Of a DNA stretch of 11,976 nt, positions 1 to 7,822 are shown one piece after another. Below the pieces are notes generated by a model. That model had not been told where the DNA came from and did not search any database. It was given only the letters and a program-made list of their open reading frames with translations. The DNA lies in assembly GCA_002417905.1 (NCBI GenBank), contig DIDB01000155.1:1-11976 (forward strand). The letters run 5' to 3'. This stretch comes from Pseudomonadaceae bacterium UBA5811 (GTDB lineage Bacteria > Pseudomonadota > Gammaproteobacteria > Pseudomonadales > Pseudomonadaceae). The translations under genes and the position numbers were made by a program. Each line of letters begins with the position of its first letter. The first letter of the stretch is position 1.

Positions 1-1
1 G

Positions 2-214
2 GCCATGTACCATGACCAGGGACTGCCCGTACTGAAGTATCAGGGCTTTGGCGCCGCCGTCAATGTGACCCTGGGCCTGCCAATCATCCGCACCTCGGTT
101 GACCATGGCACCGCCCTGGAGCTGGCCGGCACGGGGCGGATAGACACCGGCAGCCTGCACGTCGCCCTGGAAACCGCCAGCCAGATGGCCCGCCACAGCC
201 GCCCGGCCTGCTAG
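2..214 (+). CDS. pdxA: 4-hydroxythreonine-4-phosphate dehydrogenase, C-terminal part
   Basis: This is the last 70 codons of PdxA, the NAD-dependent, metal-requiring enzyme that oxidises 4-phosphohydroxy-threonine in the DXP-dependent vitamin B6 (pyridoxal phosphate) pathway in the cytoplasm. The reading frame is open at the window edge, so the N-terminal roughly 260 residues lie upstream. The visible part holds the family's C-terminal signatures: [16 protein letters not shown], whose His is the third metal ligand in the family, then NVTLGLP and [15 protein letters not shown]. It ends at TAG (212-214). In related genomes surA lies upstream. The gap to rsmA is 63 bp in the same direction, which fits a shared operon. 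Identity is very secure; only completeness is limited. Confidence 0.97.
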   Translation, partial: AMYHDQGLPVLKYQGFGAAVNVTLGLPIIRTSVDHGTALELAGTGRIDTGSLHVALETASQMARHSRPAC

Positions 215-242
215 ACTGGCTGCTCCTCACTGTTCAACCCCT

Positions 243-261
243 TCCGGGCCAGATGCCCGGA
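243..261 (+). promoter_or_regulatory. hairpin in the pdxA-rsmA spacer
   Basis: A perfect 7-bp inverted repeat, TCCGGGC, spacer CAGAT, GCCCGGA, fills the short pdxA-rsmA gap and ends 16 bases before the rsmA start codon. No T-run follows, so it is not a classical intrinsic terminator. It could modulate read-through or ribosome access to rsmA, which shows no clear Shine-Dalgarno sequence. The role is inferred. Confidence 0.45.
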
Positions 262-277
262 CCTCCGGAATTTCCCG

Positions 278-1096
278 ATGGCAGAGACTTTTCAACACCG
301 CGCCCGCAAGCGTTTTGGCCAGAACTTCCTGCATGATGCCGGGGTGATCCACCGCATCCTGCGCGCCATTCACGCCCGGCCCGATGAACATCTGCTGGAA
401 ATCGGCCCAGGCCAGGGCGCCCTGACCGAAGGCCTGCTGGCCAGCGGTGCCCGGCTGGATGTCATCGAGCTGGACCAGGACCTGATTCCGCTGCTGCAGG
501 CCCGCTTTGCCGGACAGCCGGGCTTCAGCCTGCATCAGGGGGATGCCCTGCGTTTCGAACTGGACCGTCTGGAATCCTCTCCCGGCCAGCTGCGGGTGGT
601 GGGCAACCTGCCCTACAATATTTCCACGCCGCTGATTTTCCGCCTGCTGGAACAGGCCGGGCTGATCCGGGACATGCACTTTATGCTGCAGAAAGAAGTG
701 GTCGAGCGGCTGGCTGCCCGGCCGGGCAGCGGGGACTGGGGCCGGTTATCCATTATGGTGCAGTATCATTGCCGGGTGGAGCACCTGTTTAATGTCGGCC
801 CCGGGGCCTTCAGGCCGGCACCCAAGGTAGACTCGGCCATCGTGCGCCTGACGCCCCATGCCCGCCTGCCCTGCCCGGCCCGCGATCCCCGCCAGCTGGA
901 GCGGGTGGTCCGGGAGGCCTTTAACCAGCGGCGCAAAACCCTGCGCAATACCCTGAAAGGCCTGCTGGACAGCACTGCCATCGAAGCGGCTGGTGTGGAC
1001 GGCGGCCTGCGGCCCGAACAGCTGGAGCTGGCCGCCTTTGTCCGGCTGGCTGACCAGCTGGCCCTGCAGAGCATCCATCAGGAGACCACCCCATGA
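278..1096 (+). CDS. rsmA: 16S rRNA (adenine-1518/1519-N6) dimethyltransferase RsmA/KsgA
   Basis: RsmA transfers four methyl groups from S-adenosylmethionine to two adjacent adenosines at the 3' end of 16S rRNA during late small-subunit assembly; loss gives kasugamycin resistance. The protein is 272 aa, the normal family length. Visible motifs are the N-terminal RKRFGQNFL, the SAM-binding EIGPGQG (residues 41-47) and the catalytic NLPYNIS (110-116). The C-terminal helical part carries [13 protein letters not shown], typical of the family. The start at 278 places the RKRFGQNFL block at the expected distance from the N-terminus, but no good ribosome-binding site precedes it and a hairpin sits at 243-261. 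The stop overlaps the apaG start as ATGA, so the two are probably translationally coupled. Confidence 0.98.
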   Translation: MAETFQHRARKRFGQNFLHDAGVIHRILRAIHARPDEHLLEIGPGQGALTEGLLASGARLDVIELDQDLIPLLQARFAGQPGFSLHQGDALRFELDRLESSPGQLRVVGNLPYNISTPLIFRLLEQAGLIRDMHFMLQKEVVERLAARPGSGDWGRLSIMVQYHCRVEHLFNVGPGAFRPAPKVDSAIVRLTPHARLPCPARDPRQLERVVREAFNQRRKTLRNTLKGLLDSTAIEAAGVDGGLRPEQLELAAFVRLADQLALQSIHQETTP

Positions 1097-1473
1097 GCGA
1101 CCCGCGCTATCAGGTCAATGTCCGTATCACTACCCGCTATCTGCCAGAACGCTCCGGAGAGGACCCGCAGCGTTATGCCTTTGCTTATGATGTGACCATC
1201 GAAAACCGGGGCAGCATGGCCGCCCGGCTGCTGTCCCGGCACTGGATCATTACCGATGGGGATGGCAAGGTACAGGAAGTACGGGGCGCCGGTGTGGTGG
1301 GCGAGCAGCCGGTCATCCAGCCCGGCCAGTGCCATGCCTATACCAGCGGAACCCTGCTGGCCACCCGGGTCGGCAGCATGCAGGGCAGCTACCAGATGCA
1401 GGCTGAAGACGGCCATGCGTTCGAGGCCGAAATCCGCCCCTTCCGTCTGGCGGTCCCTGGCGCGTTACACTGA
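1093..1473 (+). CDS. apaG: ApaG protein
   Basis: ApaG is a small (126 aa; E. coli 125 aa) all-beta protein with an immunoglobulin/fibronectin-III-like fold that also occurs in eukaryotic F-box proteins and PDIP38. Its biochemical role is not settled; in E. coli it is linked to cobalt resistance and to the adjacent ApaH. Diagnostic segments are [11 protein letters not shown], the central [25 protein letters not shown], split here as RHWIITDG and [12 protein letters not shown], then the YTSGTLL and GSMQGSYQM blocks and the C-terminal [10 protein letters not shown]. It overlaps rsmA by 4 bp (ATGA, 1093-1096), with an AGGAG at 1080-1084 inside the rsmA end. apaH follows after 27 bp, the usual apaG-apaH pairing. 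Confidence 0.97.
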   Translation: MSDPRYQVNVRITTRYLPERSGEDPQRYAFAYDVTIENRGSMAARLLSRHWIITDGDGKVQEVRGAGVVGEQPVIQPGQCHAYTSGTLLATRVGSMQGSYQMQAEDGHAFEAEIRPFRLAVPGALH

Positions 1474-1500
1474 GAACCAGAGCCAGAGGGAGATGAGCTT

Positions 1501-2325
1501 ATGGCGTCTTATGCTGCAGGCGACTTGCAGGGCTGTCTGGATCCACTGAACACACTGCTGGCCCAGGTGGACTTTTCCCCCTCCCGGGACTGCCTGTGGC
1601 TGGCCGGCGATCTGGTTAACCGGGGGCCCCAGTCACTGGAGGTGCTGCGCTTTGTCCGTGATCTGGAGGGTTCGGCCATCTGTGTGCTGGGCAACCATGA
1701 CCTGCACCTGCTCAGCGTGGCCTTTGATGCCCACCGGATGAAAAAATCCGACACGCTGGAAGCCATACTGGCTGCCCCGGACAAGAACAGCCTGATCAGC
1801 TGGCTACGCCAGCAGAAGCTGGTGCACCACGATGCACAGCGGGACCTCACCATGGTGCATGCCGGCATTCCGCCGCAGTGGTCGGTGGCCAAAGCCCTGA
1901 AACGGGCCGCTGAAGTGGAATTTGCCCTGCGCGATAACGCCAGCCTGCTGGCCTTCCTGAACGGTATGTACGGCAACCAGCCGGTCCGCTGGAGCAAGCG
2001 TCTGACCGGCCTGGACCGGCTGCGGCTGATAACCAACTACTTTACCCGGATGCGCTTCTGCCAGCCGGATGGCACCCTGGATCTGGTGGCCAAGGAAGGC
2101 GTGGACAGTGCCCCGGAAGGCTTTATGCCCTGGTTTGCCTGCCCGAACCGCAAAACCCGGGGTCATCCGCTGATTTTCGGCCACTGGGCAGCCCTTGAGG
2201 GACGCTGCCCGGAGCCGGACGTTTATGCCCTGGATACCGGCTACGTCTGGGGCAATAGCCTGACCCTGATGGATCTGGATACCCGGGAACGCCTGACCTG
2301 CCCGCATCCCGGCGTCAGGCCATGA
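1501..2325 (+). CDS. apaH: bis(5'-nucleosyl)-tetraphosphatase (symmetrical), Ap4A hydrolase
   Basis: ApaH splits diadenosine tetraphosphate symmetrically into two ADP, clearing an alarmone and removing Np4 caps from RNA. It is a metal-dependent member of the phosphoprotein phosphatase fold. The 274-aa protein shows the family's metal motifs: GDLQGC (from residue 7), GDLVNRG (from 36), GNHD (64-67), HAGI with His120, and FGHWA with His228, plus ALDTGYVWG near the end. The first motif has Gln where classical phosphatases have His; to my knowledge GDxQGC is usual in many proteobacterial ApaH, so I do not read this as loss of function. A GGGAG at 1488-1492 supports the start at 1501. The stop overlaps the glpE start (ATGA, 2322-2325). 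Confidence 0.98.
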   Translation: MASYAAGDLQGCLDPLNTLLAQVDFSPSRDCLWLAGDLVNRGPQSLEVLRFVRDLEGSAICVLGNHDLHLLSVAFDAHRMKKSDTLEAILAAPDKNSLISWLRQQKLVHHDAQRDLTMVHAGIPPQWSVAKALKRAAEVEFALRDNASLLAFLNGMYGNQPVRWSKRLTGLDRLRLITNYFTRMRFCQPDGTLDLVAKEGVDSAPEGFMPWFACPNRKTRGHPLIFGHWAALEGRCPEPDVYALDTGYVWGNSLTLMDLDTRERLTCPHPGVRP

Positions 2326-2645
2326 CCGGTTTCAGGCATATTGATCCGGAAATGGCCCGGCAGCTGCTCGAAAAGGGGGCAGCCCTCATCGATATCCGGG
2401 ACCGGCAGAGCTTTGCCTGCAGCCATATTCCTGGCGCCCGGCATCTGGACAACCTGTCGCTGGGTGACTTCATTGCCCGGGCCAATCACCAGACACCGCT
2501 GATTGTCAGCTGCTACCACGGCCACTCCAGCCAGAGTGCCGCTGCTTACCTGGCCAGTCAGGGCTTTGCCGAGGTTTACAGCCTGGATGGTGGCTTTGAC
2601 GGCTGGCTCAGCCGCTACCCGGACCAGGTCAGCAGCCGGCTCTGA
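2322..2645 (+). CDS. glpE: thiosulfate sulfurtransferase GlpE (single-domain rhodanese)
   Basis: GlpE moves sulfane sulfur from thiosulfate to cyanide or thiol acceptors such as thioredoxin. It is a 107-aa single rhodanese domain (E. coli 108 aa). The catalytic loop reads CYHGHS with the nucleophilic cysteine at residue 64; the N-terminal AALIDIRD and the C-terminal GGFDGWL are further rhodanese signatures. It is coupled to apaH by a 4-bp overlap. The glp name comes from E. coli, where the gene sits in a glycerol operon; here it closes an rRNA-methylation/Ap4A cluster, as in Pseudomonas. No T-rich intrinsic terminator is visible after it, only a short GC hairpin at 2646-2663. Confidence 0.95.
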   Translation: MTGFRHIDPEMARQLLEKGAALIDIRDRQSFACSHIPGARHLDNLSLGDFIARANHQTPLIVSCYHGHSSQSAAAYLASQGFAEVYSLDGGFDGWLSRYPDQVSSRL

Positions 2646-2716
2646 GCCCGGCCCTGGCGGGCCACCTGTTCAGCCATGCAGCCAAAGCGGACTATCCTGT
2701 TTCTGAAGGAGCGGGC

Positions 2717-2754
2717 TGCCTGTCTGCCGCCAGGACAGGCACCGGCCTGACAGG
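2717..2754. promoter_or_regulatory. inverted repeat and third half-site, probable activator-binding region
   Basis: An 8-bp perfect inverted repeat, TGCCTGTC (2717-2724), 9-bp spacer, GACAGGCA (2734-2741), is followed by a further GACAGG at 2749-2754 within the small palindrome CCTGACAGG (2746-2754). The hexamer CCTGTC/GACAGG therefore starts at 2719, 2734 and 2749, exactly 15 bp apart. The centre of the main repeat is about 110 bp upstream of the start site predicted from the sigma-54 motif, a normal place for an enhancer-binding activator. The sequence does not match the NtrC consensus (GCACC...GGTGC), so I do not name the protein. Confidence 0.5.
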
Positions 2755-2814
2755 ACCCAGCGGCCCTGGATGGGCGGCCGGCCACTCTCCGGAAGCACAC
2801 CCCAGGAGCAAACA

Positions 2815-2830
2815 CGGCACCCCATTTGCA
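2815..2830 (+). promoter_or_regulatory. sigma-54 (RpoN) promoter for prkA-yeaH-ycgB
   Basis: The sequence CGGCACCCCATTTGCA matches the -24/-12 consensus TGGCACG-N4-TTGCA at all but two fixed positions. The invariant GG (2816-2817) and GC (2828-2829) are separated by exactly 10 bp. Transcription would begin near 2841, giving a leader of about 105 nt before the ATG at 2947. In E. coli yeaGH is known to depend on NtrC/sigma-54 and on RpoS, so sigma-54 control here agrees with the family. Confidence 0.75.
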
Positions 2831-2946
2831 GGACAGATCACAGGCCTTCCCGGCCCCCAGTGGCCCAGGCCACCGGATTTTCCGGGTGCAGCCAGTGACC
2901 CGCACCCGGACCCCGCCGGCTCCGAGCATCGACCGAGGTGAAGTCC

Positions 2947-4869
2947 ATGAACATTTTCAGTCACTTCCAGCAACGTTTCGAAGCGACCCGCCAGGAAGAG
3001 TATTCACTCCAGGAATACCTTGACCTGTGCAAACAGGACCCGCAAACCTATGCTTCCGCCGCCGAGCGCATGCTGATGGCCATCGGCGAACCCGAGCTGC
3101 TGGACACTGCCAGCGACCCCAGGCTCTCGCGCATTTTTGCCAACAAGATGATCCGCCGTTATCCGGCCTTTGCCGACTTCCATGGCATGGAAGACAGCAT
3201 CGAGCAGATCGTCTCCTACTTCCGGCATGCAGCCCAGGGACTGGAAGAGAAGAAACAGATCCTCTACCTGCTGGGCCCGGTGGGTGGCGGCAAATCCTCC
3301 CTGGCCGAAAAGCTCAAGCAGCTGATGGAGCGGATTCCCTTTTATGCCATCAAGGGCTCACCCGTCTTCGAGTCCCCTCTGGGCCTGTTCAATCCGGCCG
3401 AGGATAGCCAGATTCTCGAGGAGGACTACGGCATTCCCCGCCGCTACCTGAACAGCATCATGTCGCCCTGGGCCACCAAGCGCCTGCAGGAGTTTGGCGG
3501 AGACATCAGCCGGTTCCGGGTGGTCAAGGTCTACCCGTCGATCCTGAACCAGATTGCCGTGGCCAAGACCGAACCCGGCGACGAGAACAACCAGGACATC
3601 TCGGCCCTGGTCGGCAAGGTGGATATCCGCAAGCTGGAGGAGTTTCCCCAGAACGACGCCGATGCCTACAGCTACTCCGGGGCGCTCTGCCGGGCCAACC
3701 AGGGCCTGATGGAGTTTGTCGAAATGTTCAAGGCCCCGATCAAGGTGCTGCACCCGCTGCTGACGGCCACCCAGGAGGGCAACTACAACAGCACCGAGGG
3801 GCTGGGTGCCCTGCCGTTCAGCGGCATCATTCTGGCGCACTCCAACGAGTCGGAATGGCATTCGTTCCGTAACAACAAGAACAATGAAGCCTTTATCGAC
3901 CGGATCTATATCGTCAAGGTGCCCTACTGCCTGCGGGTCAGCGATGAAGTCCGCATCTACGAAAAACTGCTGGCCAGCAGCTCGCTGGCCAGGGCCCACT
4001 GTGCGCCGGACACCCTGAAAATGCTGGCCCAGTTCTCGGTACTGTCCCGGCTGAAAGAACCGGAAAACTCGAATGTCTATTCGAAAATGCGGGTGTATGA
4101 CGGGGAAAACCTGAAGGATACGGATCCCAAGGCCAAATCCATCCAGGAATACCGCGATGCCGCGGGCGTGGATGAAGGCATGAACGGTCTGTCCACCCGG
4201 TTTGCCTTCAAGATCCTGTCCCGGGTCTTCAACTTTGATCCCAACGAGGTGGCCGCCAACCCGGTGCACCTGCTGTATGTGCTGGAACAGCAGATCGAAC
4301 AGGAACAGTTTCCGGCCGAGGTCCGCGAGCGCTACCTGCGCTATCTCAAGGAATATCTGGCGCCACGCTATGTCGAGTTTATCGGCAAGGAAATCCAGAC
4401 CGCTTACCTGGAGTCCTACAGCGAATACGGCCAGAACATCTTTGACCGCTACGTGCTGTACGCCGACTTCTGGATCCAAGACCAGGAATACCGTGACCCG
4501 GAAACCGGCGAAATCCTCAACCGGGCCGCCCTGAACGAGGAGCTGGAAAAAATCGAGAAGCCGGCCGGCATCAGCAATCCCAAGGATTTCCGCAACGAGA
4601 TTGTCAACTTTGTGCTGCGTGCCCGGGCCAACAACAATGGCCGCAATCCGAGCTGGCTGTCCTACGAGAAACTGCGGGCGGTGATCGAGAAAAAAATGTT
4701 TTCCAACACCGAAGACCTGCTGCCAGTCATCAGCTTCAACGCCAAGGCCAGCAAAGAGGACCAGAAAAAACACAGCGACTTTGTCACCCGCATGGTCGAA
4801 CGCGGCTACACGGAGAAACAGGTCCGGCTGCTCTCCGAGTGGTATCTGCGGGTCCGCAAGTCCCAGTAA
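2947..4869 (+). CDS. prkA: PrkA/YeaG family serine protein kinase with AAA+ domain
   Basis: PrkA (YeaG in E. coli) is a cytoplasmic protein with an N-terminal AAA+ ATPase domain and a C-terminal region described as kinase-like; it acts in nitrogen starvation and stationary phase in enterobacteria and in sporulation in Bacillus. Its physiological targets are not well defined. The 640-aa product (E. coli 644) carries a Walker A loop GPVGGGKSS at 110-118 with Lys116; the family blocks that follow include YAIKGSPVFESPLGLF, GILPFSG-like GALPFSGIILAHSNE and FIDRIYIVKVPYCLRVSDE. I prefer ATG 2947 over an in-frame GTG at 2938: GAGG (2935-2938) then lies 8 bp before 2947 at good spacing, and MNIFSHFQQRF matches the usual N-terminus. 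It is first gene of prkA-yeaH-ycgB, behind a sigma-54 promoter. Confidence 0.97.
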   Translation: MNIFSHFQQRFEATRQEEYSLQEYLDLCKQDPQTYASAAERMLMAIGEPELLDTASDPRLSRIFANKMIRRYPAFADFHGMEDSIEQIVSYFRHAAQGLEEKKQILYLLGPVGGGKSSLAEKLKQLMERIPFYAIKGSPVFESPLGLFNPAEDSQILEEDYGIPRRYLNSIMSPWATKRLQEFGGDISRFRVVKVYPSILNQIAVAKTEPGDENNQDISALVGKVDIRKLEEFPQNDADAYSYSGALCRANQGLMEFVEMFKAPIKVLHPLLTATQEGNYNSTEGLGALPFSGIILAHSNESEWHSFRNNKNNEAFIDRIYIVKVPYCLRVSDEVRIYEKLLASSSLARAHCAPDTLKMLAQFSVLSRLKEPENSNVYSKMRVYDGENLKDTDPKAKSIQEYRDAAGVDEGMNGLSTRFAFKILSRVFNFDPNEVAANPVHLLYVLEQQIEQEQFPAEVRERYLRYLKEYLAPRYVEFIGKEIQTAYLESYSEYGQNIFDRYVLYADFWIQDQEYRDPETGEILNRAALNEELEKIEKPAGISNPKDFRNEIVNFVLRARANNNGRNPSWLSYEKLRAVIEKKMFSNTEDLLPVISFNAKASKEDQKKHSDFVTRMVERGYTEKQVRLLSEWYLRVRKSQ

Positions 4870-4919
4870 GCCTCAGCACACCATCAGCGGCAGGCCACAG
4901 GCTGCTCCGGCAGACCTGC

Positions 4920-4934
4920 GGCCCCGGAGGGGCC
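4920..4934 (+). promoter_or_regulatory. hairpin enclosing the yeaH ribosome-binding site
   Basis: GGCCCC (4920-4925), loop GGA, GGGGCC (4929-4934) forms a 6-bp GC-only stem one base before the yeaH ATG at 4936. The Shine-Dalgarno GGAGG (4926-4930) is made of the loop and the first bases of the 3' arm, so the folded RNA would block ribosome binding. The stem is plain in the sequence; a regulatory effect is inferred. Confidence 0.5.
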
Positions 4935-4935
4935 T

Positions 4936-6204
4936 ATGAGCTATGTGATTGACCGGCGCCTGAATGGCAAAAACAAGAGCATGGTGAACCGCCAGCGCTT
5001 TTTGCGGCGGTACCGTGACCACATCAAAAAGGCGGTGGAGGACGCCGTTGGCAAACGCTCCATCACCGACATGGAGCACGGCGAGCAGATCAGCATCCCC
5101 GGCCGGGACATTGATGAGCCGGTCCTGCACCATGGCCGGGGCGGCCGGCAGACTGCGGTCCACCCCGGCAACCGGGAATTTACCGCCGGGGAGCGGATTC
5201 CCCGCCCTGAAGGCGGCGGCTCAGGCCAGGGACAGGGCCAGGCCAGCAACAGCGGCGAAGGCATGGACGAGTTTGTATTCCAGATCACCCAGGCGGAGTT
5301 TCTGGAGTTCATGTTCGAAGATCTGGAGCTGCCCAACCTGGTCAAGCGCCATATCACCGGTGCAGACACCTTCAAAACGGTCCGGGCTGGCATCAGCAGC
5401 GAGGGCAATCCGTCCCGGATCAATATCGTGCGGACCCTGCGCTCGGCCCATGCCCGGCGCATCGCCCTGTCCGGCAGCAGCCGCACCCGGCTGCGGGCGG
5501 CCTGCAGCGAACTGGAACAGCTGCAGGCACAGCAGCCTCCGGACCAGGCGGCCATCCGTGAACTGGAGCAGGAAATCAGCCGGCTGAAAAGCCGCATCCA
5601 GCGGGTACCCTATCTGGATACCTTTGACCTGCGCTACAACCTGCTGACCCGGCAGCCCAATCCCAGCTCCAAAGCGGTGATGTTCTGCCTGATGGATGTC
5701 TCCGGCTCCATGACCCAGGCCACCAAAGACATTGCCAAGCGCTTTTTTATCCTGCTGTACCTGTTTCTCAGACGCAGCTACGAACGGATCGAGGTGGTCT
5801 TTATCCGCCATCACACCAGTGCCAGGGAGGTGGATGAAAACGAGTTTTTTTACTCGCGGGAAACCGGTGGCACCATTGTCTCCAGCGCCCTGAACCTGAT
5901 GCAGGACATCATGGCTGAACGCTATCCGGTCAGCGAATGGAATATCTACGCGGCCCAGGCCTCGGATGGCGACAACTGGAACGATGATTCGCCCGTATGC
6001 CGCGAGATCCTGGTACGCAAGATCATGCCGTTTGTCCAGTATTTCGCCTACGTGGAAATCACCCCCCGGGAGCACCAGGCCCTGTGGCATGAATATGAGC
6101 AGGTGCAGCAGGCGTTTCCCGAACACTTTGCCCAGCAGCAGATCGTCAGCGCCGCGGACATCTACCCGGTGTTCCATGAACTGTTCCAGCGCCGGATGGC
6201 CTGA
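4936..6204 (+). CDS. yeaH: YeaH/YhbH family VWA-domain protein (DUF444)
   Basis: YeaH is the standing partner of PrkA; its molecular function is unknown. The 422-aa protein (E. coli 427) begins with the conserved [19 protein letters not shown], has HGRGG and VHPGN blocks, then a Gly/Gln/Ser-rich linker around residues 93-109. A stretch at about 180-223 is rich in Leu, Glu and Arg and probably forms a coiled coil. The C-terminal von Willebrand A domain has an intact MIDAS motif DVSGS (Asp254, Ser256, Ser258) preceded by VMFCLM, and the family blocks [16 protein letters not shown] and QASDGDNW. It begins 66 bp after prkA with GGAGG at 4926-4930, inside a hairpin, and ends 12 bp before ycgB. Same operon as prkA. 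Confidence 0.97.
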   Translation: MSYVIDRRLNGKNKSMVNRQRFLRRYRDHIKKAVEDAVGKRSITDMEHGEQISIPGRDIDEPVLHHGRGGRQTAVHPGNREFTAGERIPRPEGGGSGQGQGQASNSGEGMDEFVFQITQAEFLEFMFEDLELPNLVKRHITGADTFKTVRAGISSEGNPSRINIVRTLRSAHARRIALSGSSRTRLRAACSELEQLQAQQPPDQAAIRELEQEISRLKSRIQRVPYLDTFDLRYNLLTRQPNPSSKAVMFCLMDVSGSMTQATKDIAKRFFILLYLFLRRSYERIEVVFIRHHTSAREVDENEFFYSRETGGTIVSSALNLMQDIMAERYPVSEWNIYAAQASDGDNWNDDSPVCREILVRKIMPFVQYFAYVEITPREHQALWHEYEQVQQAFPEHFAQQQIVSAADIYPVFHELFQRRMA

Positions 6205-6216
6205 GGGAGGGACCTT

Positions 6217-7758
6217 ATGAAACGCCAGCCTGTCTCCACCGGATCGGAATGGACCTTCGAGCTGATCCAGGCATATGACCGGGAAATCGGCCGGATCGCC
6301 GCCCGCTATGGTCTGGAAACCTACCCGAACCAGATCGAGATCATCACCGCCGAACAGATGATGGATGCCTATGCCTCGGTCGGCATGCCCATCGGCTACC
6401 ATCACTGGTCCTACGGCAAACATTTCCTGTCCACGGAAAAAGGCTACCGGCGTGGCCAGATGGGGCTGGCCTATGAAATTGTCATCAATTCCGATCCCTG
6501 CATTGCCTACCTGATGGAAGAAAACACCATGGCCATGCAGGCCCTGGTGATCGCCCATGCCTGCTACGGCCACAACAGTTTTTTCCGGGGCAACTACCTG
6601 TTCCGCAGCTGGACCGATGCCAGCTCCATCATTGATTACCTGGTATTTGCCCGGCAGTACATCAGCCGCTGCGAGGAACGCCACGGTATCGACGCCGTGG
6701 AAAACCTGCTGGACTCCTGCCACGCCCTGATGAATTACGGTGTAGACCGCTACAAGCGCCCCTATCCGATTTCAGCTGAAGAAGAACGGCAGCGCCAGCA
6801 GGAACGGGAGGCCCACCTGCAGCGCCAGGTCAATGACCTGTGGCGCACTATTCCCCGCGCCCAGGAAGCCCGGGGACGGCCGGACAGCCAGCCCCGCTTC
6901 CCGGCAGAGCCCCAGGAAAACATCCTGTATTTCCTGGAAAAACATGCCCCGCTGCTGGAGCCCTGGCAGCGCGAGATCATCCGCATCGTGCGCAAGATTG
7001 CCCAGTATTTCTACCCGCAGCGCCAGACTCAGGTCATGAACGAAGGCTGGGCCACCTTCTGGCATTACACCCTGCTCAATGACCTGTACGACGAAGGGCT
7101 GGTTACCGACGGCTTCATGCTGGAATTCCTGCAGTCCCACAGCAGCGTGATCCATCAGCCAGCCTATGACAGCCCCTGGTACAGCGGCCTCAATCCCTAC
7201 AGCCTGGGCTTCGCCATGTTCCGGGACATCCGGCGGATCTGTGAGCATCCCACGGATGAAGACCGTCACTGGTTCCCGGATATCGCCGGCAGCGACTGGC
7301 TGGCCACACTCAAGTTTGCCATGCGGGATTTCAAGGACGAGAGCTTTATCCTGCAGTTCCTGTCCCCCAAAGTCATTCGTGACCTGAAACTGTTCAGCGT
7401 CCTCGACGATGACCGGGAGGACAGCCTGAGCGTACCGGCCATCCACGACGAACAGGGCTACCGGACCCTGCGCGAACAGCTGGCGGCCCAGTACAACCTG
7501 GGCAACCGTGAACCCAATATCCAGGTCTGGAATGTCAACCTGCGCGGCGACCGGGCCCTGACCCTGCGGCACCAGCAGCATGACCGCAAGCCACTGGGTG
7601 ACTCCACCCATGAGGTACTGCGCCACCTGCACCGGCTCTGGGGCTTTGATGTGCATCTGGAGTCCCGCCAGGATGACCGGCTGGTCAGCAGCTACCATAT
7701 GCCTGAACAGCAGGAAGAGCCGCCGCGCCAGGATCTGGCCCTGCGCCTGCGCTACTGA
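6217..7758 (+). CDS. ycgB: SpoVR family protein (YcgB)
   Basis: SpoVR proteins are needed for spore cortex formation in Bacillus and occur as YcgB in gammaproteobacteria; the biochemical activity is unknown. The product is 513 aa (E. coli about 510), so full length. Conserved segments include [10 protein letters not shown] with His62, His63 and His69, [16 protein letters not shown] with His114 and His119, and [11 protein letters not shown] with Glu276 and His283; these clustered His/Glu residues look like possible metal ligands, which is inference. Further family blocks are [16 protein letters not shown] and LFSVLDDD. A strong GGGAGGGA (6205-6211 region) sits 5-6 bp before the ATG at 6217. 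It lies 12 bp after yeaH, third gene of the operon; cca follows after 64 bp. Confidence 0.96.
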   Translation: MKRQPVSTGSEWTFELIQAYDREIGRIAARYGLETYPNQIEIITAEQMMDAYASVGMPIGYHHWSYGKHFLSTEKGYRRGQMGLAYEIVINSDPCIAYLMEENTMAMQALVIAHACYGHNSFFRGNYLFRSWTDASSIIDYLVFARQYISRCEERHGIDAVENLLDSCHALMNYGVDRYKRPYPISAEEERQRQQEREAHLQRQVNDLWRTIPRAQEARGRPDSQPRFPAEPQENILYFLEKHAPLLEPWQREIIRIVRKIAQYFYPQRQTQVMNEGWATFWHYTLLNDLYDEGLVTDGFMLEFLQSHSSVIHQPAYDSPWYSGLNPYSLGFAMFRDIRRICEHPTDEDRHWFPDIAGSDWLATLKFAMRDFKDESFILQFLSPKVIRDLKLFSVLDDDREDSLSVPAIHDEQGYRTLREQLAAQYNLGNREPNIQVWNVNLRGDRALTLRHQQHDRKPLGDSTHEVLRHLHRLWGFDVHLESRQDDRLVSSYHMPEQQEEPPRQDLALRLRY

Positions 7759-7822
7759 ATGGCAGCCCAGCCTTGCCGGGGACAGCCATTTCGCCGATGC
7801 TCTCCGGCCACAAGGAGGAGCC

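Larger units (their letters stand above)
2646..2946. other. gene-free regulatory region before prkA (301 bp)
   Basis: No credible gene lies here: short open frames on the minus strand encode Arg/Gly/Pro-rich sequence without domains and look like GC-driven shadows. The stretch contains, in order, a GC stem right after the glpE stop (GCCCG 2646-2650 / CGGGC 2658-2662), a set of CCTGTY/GACAGG motifs, a sigma-54-type promoter and the prkA ribosome-binding site. It looks like a dedicated control region that separates the housekeeping genes upstream from prkA-yeaH-ycgB. Confidence 0.7.

Noticed and set aside
1519..1536. ApaH motif GDLQGC with Gln instead of the phosphatase His
   Set aside because: Looks like a lost metal ligand, but to my knowledge GDxQGC is the normal form in many proteobacterial ApaH proteins.
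2646..2663. GC hairpin right after the glpE stop as an intrinsic terminator
   Set aside because: Stem of only 5 bp with two competing pairings and no T-run afterwards; too weak to call.
2692..2698. CTATCCT as an RpoS/sigma-70 -10 element for prkA
   Set aside because: The -10 is passable and RpoS control of yeaG is known in E. coli, but there is no fitting -35 and one short motif in a 300-bp gap is weak evidence.
2938..2946. GTG at 2938 as the prkA start
   Set aside because: It overlaps the ribosome-binding sequence itself; ATG 2947 has correct spacing and matches the family N-terminus.
3358..4773. 471-codon open frame on the minus strand opposite prkA
   Set aside because: It is a mirror of prkA codon bias in GC-rich DNA, has no recognisable domain, and PrkA homology on the plus strand is continuous.
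5221..6723. 500-codon open frame on the minus strand opposite yeaH and ycgB
   Set aside because: Low-complexity Val/Gly/His/Gln composition typical of antisense shadows; both plus-strand genes are strongly conserved across the same bases.
7580..7822. 81-codon N-terminal extension of cca into ycgB
   Set aside because: No homology, Arg/Cys/Ser-rich shadow sequence, and ATG 7823 has an excellent ribosome-binding site.
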